Positions 62,901 through 64,000 of a stretch of DNA of 64,000 bases are shown here, one piece after another; the first letter of the stretch is position 1, and every line of letters starts with the position of its first letter. The notes below the pieces were generated by a model. That model did no database searches and was not told the DNA's origin. It saw only the letters and a program-made list of their open reading frames with translations. The stretch is from Brachionus rotundiformis (Eukaryota > Rotifera > Eurotatoria > Ploima > Brachionidae), in the NCBI GenBank assembly GCA_016802295.1, contig JAESIW010000199.1, positions 24,095 to 88,094 of the forward strand. The letters are read 5' to 3'. A program made the position numbers and the translations under genes.

Positions 62901-64000
62901 AAAAAAATTGCTTCTCACTATTTTATTTAAATCCCCACATTTAGATATTTAGATAATTTAAATTATGATAAACCCCTTTTTTTTTGATTAAGGAATTTTG
63001 TGCGGATTTTTGAAATTGAAGCCCGCATTTTTAATTTAGGAATTGCATCAAAAGTTGATTATAATGCTTCTATTTTATGCGGTTCCAAGTATCATTAATT
63101 CGCTTGCTTGAGGAATAAAATTAAAATTGCTCTTTATTGATATGATATTCAAGTCAAAAAGATATTTTATAATTTAATTAAAAATGGCACATTTAATTTA
63201 TCGAGATATAGACATACTTTGTCGAATCTCGCTTAAACTGAAGCTACTGTCAGGCTACAGATATTAGAGATTACCATTTCCAAAGCTAACTTTATGTATT
63301 AAAAAAATTTCCATTTACATATTCAATCATGTTAAGTAATCTTGGCTTTCATGACTGAGAAGTTTCTTTTTCATATCAAAATTATCTTCATGACTAAATT
63401 TAATTTTATTTTATAATAAAAAAATAAGAAATCATAAATGCACTAAATCATAAGTACTGTCCATTGATTAAGTTTCTAAAAGCAAATGTTTTTAATTACA
63501 ATTGTCCACGGCAATGGCTATTAGATACTATAGGTCCAAAACGGGCCGCATGCTGGCCTCGTTGCCCAACGGAGACATGATTGATGGTGATCTCTCCTCG
63601 AACGCTGCTTCAATTAAGTTCCTAATTTTTAAATAACTTTTTTTTTAAGTGTCCAACAACAAATGCAAAATGGTAACTGACGATTCCACATCGTCCTTTT
63701 CCTCTCTGAACCAGTATGGTGGAAATTCAAGTAAGTAATCACTTTAATCTATTCATTTTGTAATTAAATCTATCTCTGGAAGATTGGCTTTTCAAGATTT
63801 TGTGAAAAGATTAAACTAATCAAATTAATAATCTTTTAATTTTTCGTGCAAAAATTAATTTTTTTTGTATTATTTGATTTTTTGCCAAAAATAGAGAAAA
63901 TAAATATTTATATTTATAAAAAAAGATATTTAATTAATAATTAACTTTTTTAAAAAATAAAATAGAAGATAACGATTCAAGAAAAGATAGTCTGTATGGC
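59971..64000 (+). CDS. N-acylated-type His-rich protein, unknown, runs off right edge
   Basis: First exon 59971-60526 opens MGIVVSSCKGKSC: Gly2 with Ser6 and Cys8 is the pattern of N-myristoylated and palmitoylated membrane-attached proteins. The rest is basic and Ser-rich (KREQRFKTYKLSTKRRNTRQ), with SRSISPKK and a His/Tyr run (HHHYHHHHHHYHHRH). The exon ends in phase 1 at CAAG/GTAAAT and joins in frame, across 3.1 kb, to 63650-63730 (VSNNKCKMVTDDSTSSFSSL) and 63966 onward (KDNDSRKDSLYG). An early donor-like AAAG/GTAAGT after codon 10 could give a much shorter first exon. A small upstream frame at 59967-59996 overlaps the start. No known family is recognised. Confidence 0.6.
60527..63649 (+). 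other. Long intron of the right-edge gene
   Basis: About 3.1 kb of AT-rich DNA, many times longer than other introns in this window. Apart from the alternative first exon near its 3' end no gene is seen. Confidence 0.5.
63514..63586 (+). other. Alternative first coding exon of the right-edge gene
   Basis: ATG at 63514 opens MAIRYYRSKTGRMLASLPNG then DMID in clearly GC-richer, codon-like sequence. A donor at GATG/GTGATC (63586) leaves phase 1, the same as the distal exon, so both can join the exon at 63650. Reading on to a second donor-like site at 63617 would not keep the frame. Confidence 0.55.

Noticed and set aside
1..64000. CRISPR arrays, bacterial operons, ribosome binding sites, integrons
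   Set aside because: Spliced genes, animal gene families and eukaryotic tRNA/snoRNA layout show a metazoan nuclear genome; no spaced direct-repeat arrays are present.

Overview
This is a compact, very AT-rich metazoan nuclear window. Most genes have several short introns (about 45-150 bp, GT-AG), the coding families are animal ones (virilizer, COPS3, TBCC, maltase-glucoamylase type GH31 enzymes, TPMT-like methyltransferases, MATE/SLC47, RPL23A), and tRNAs are scattered singly. Composition and compactness fit a monogonont rotifer such as Brachionus best. That is an inference from style, not a database match. Intron ends were chosen by eye from GT/AG plus reading-frame continuity and family similarity.

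Layout. 0-6 kb: an HCF-1-like kelch gene on the minus strand, strikingly GC-rich against its surroundings, lies between two oppositely oriented piggyBac-type fragments; a decayed LINE 3' end follows. 6-9 kb: an SDR reductase, tRNA-Lys and a truncated 5S rRNA copy. 9-16 kb: a 14-exon maltase-glucoamylase-like gene with two GH31 units. 16-32 kb: a run of minus-strand genes (COPS3, SLC37, TFB1M, TBCC, COA4, EARS2, tRNA-Leu, a small coiled-coil gene, virilizer). Three neighbours there serve mitochondrial gene expression or respiratory assembly, and COA4 and EARS2 overlap. 32-39 kb: an unusual secreted LRR protein whose C-terminus looks like the RGM/hemojuvelin C-terminal domain, a head-to-head pair of tRNA-Val genes, an acidic-tailed repeat protein, and RPL23A with an intronic C/D snoRNA plus a second related snoRNA downstream. 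39-44 kb: a single-unit membrane GH31 gene interrupted by an assembly gap flanked by a near-perfect duplication. 44-48.4 kb: four tandem TPMT-like genes; a fifth lies at 57.7-58.6 kb on the opposite strand. 48.4-49.5 kb: an unclassified repeat and the 5' part of another piggyBac-like element. 50-51.7 kb: a single-exon RING/coiled-coil/propeller-like gene. 55.4-57.7 kb: a MATE transporter converging on the fifth TPMT gene with 7 bp between stop codons. 60-64 kb: the start of a gene with two alternative first exons that runs off the right edge.

Functional themes are digestion (two alpha-glucosidase loci), xenobiotic handling (TPMT family, MATE exporter, SDR), mitochondrial biogenesis (EARS2, COA4, TFB1M) and RNA modification (virilizer, TFB1M, snoRNAs). 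The most novel items are the LRR-RGM_C architecture, a COA4 reading frame with no ATG overlapping EARS2, the paired snoRNAs, gene conversion among the TPMT copies, and piggyBac remnants that retain only the Cys-rich tail of the transposase.
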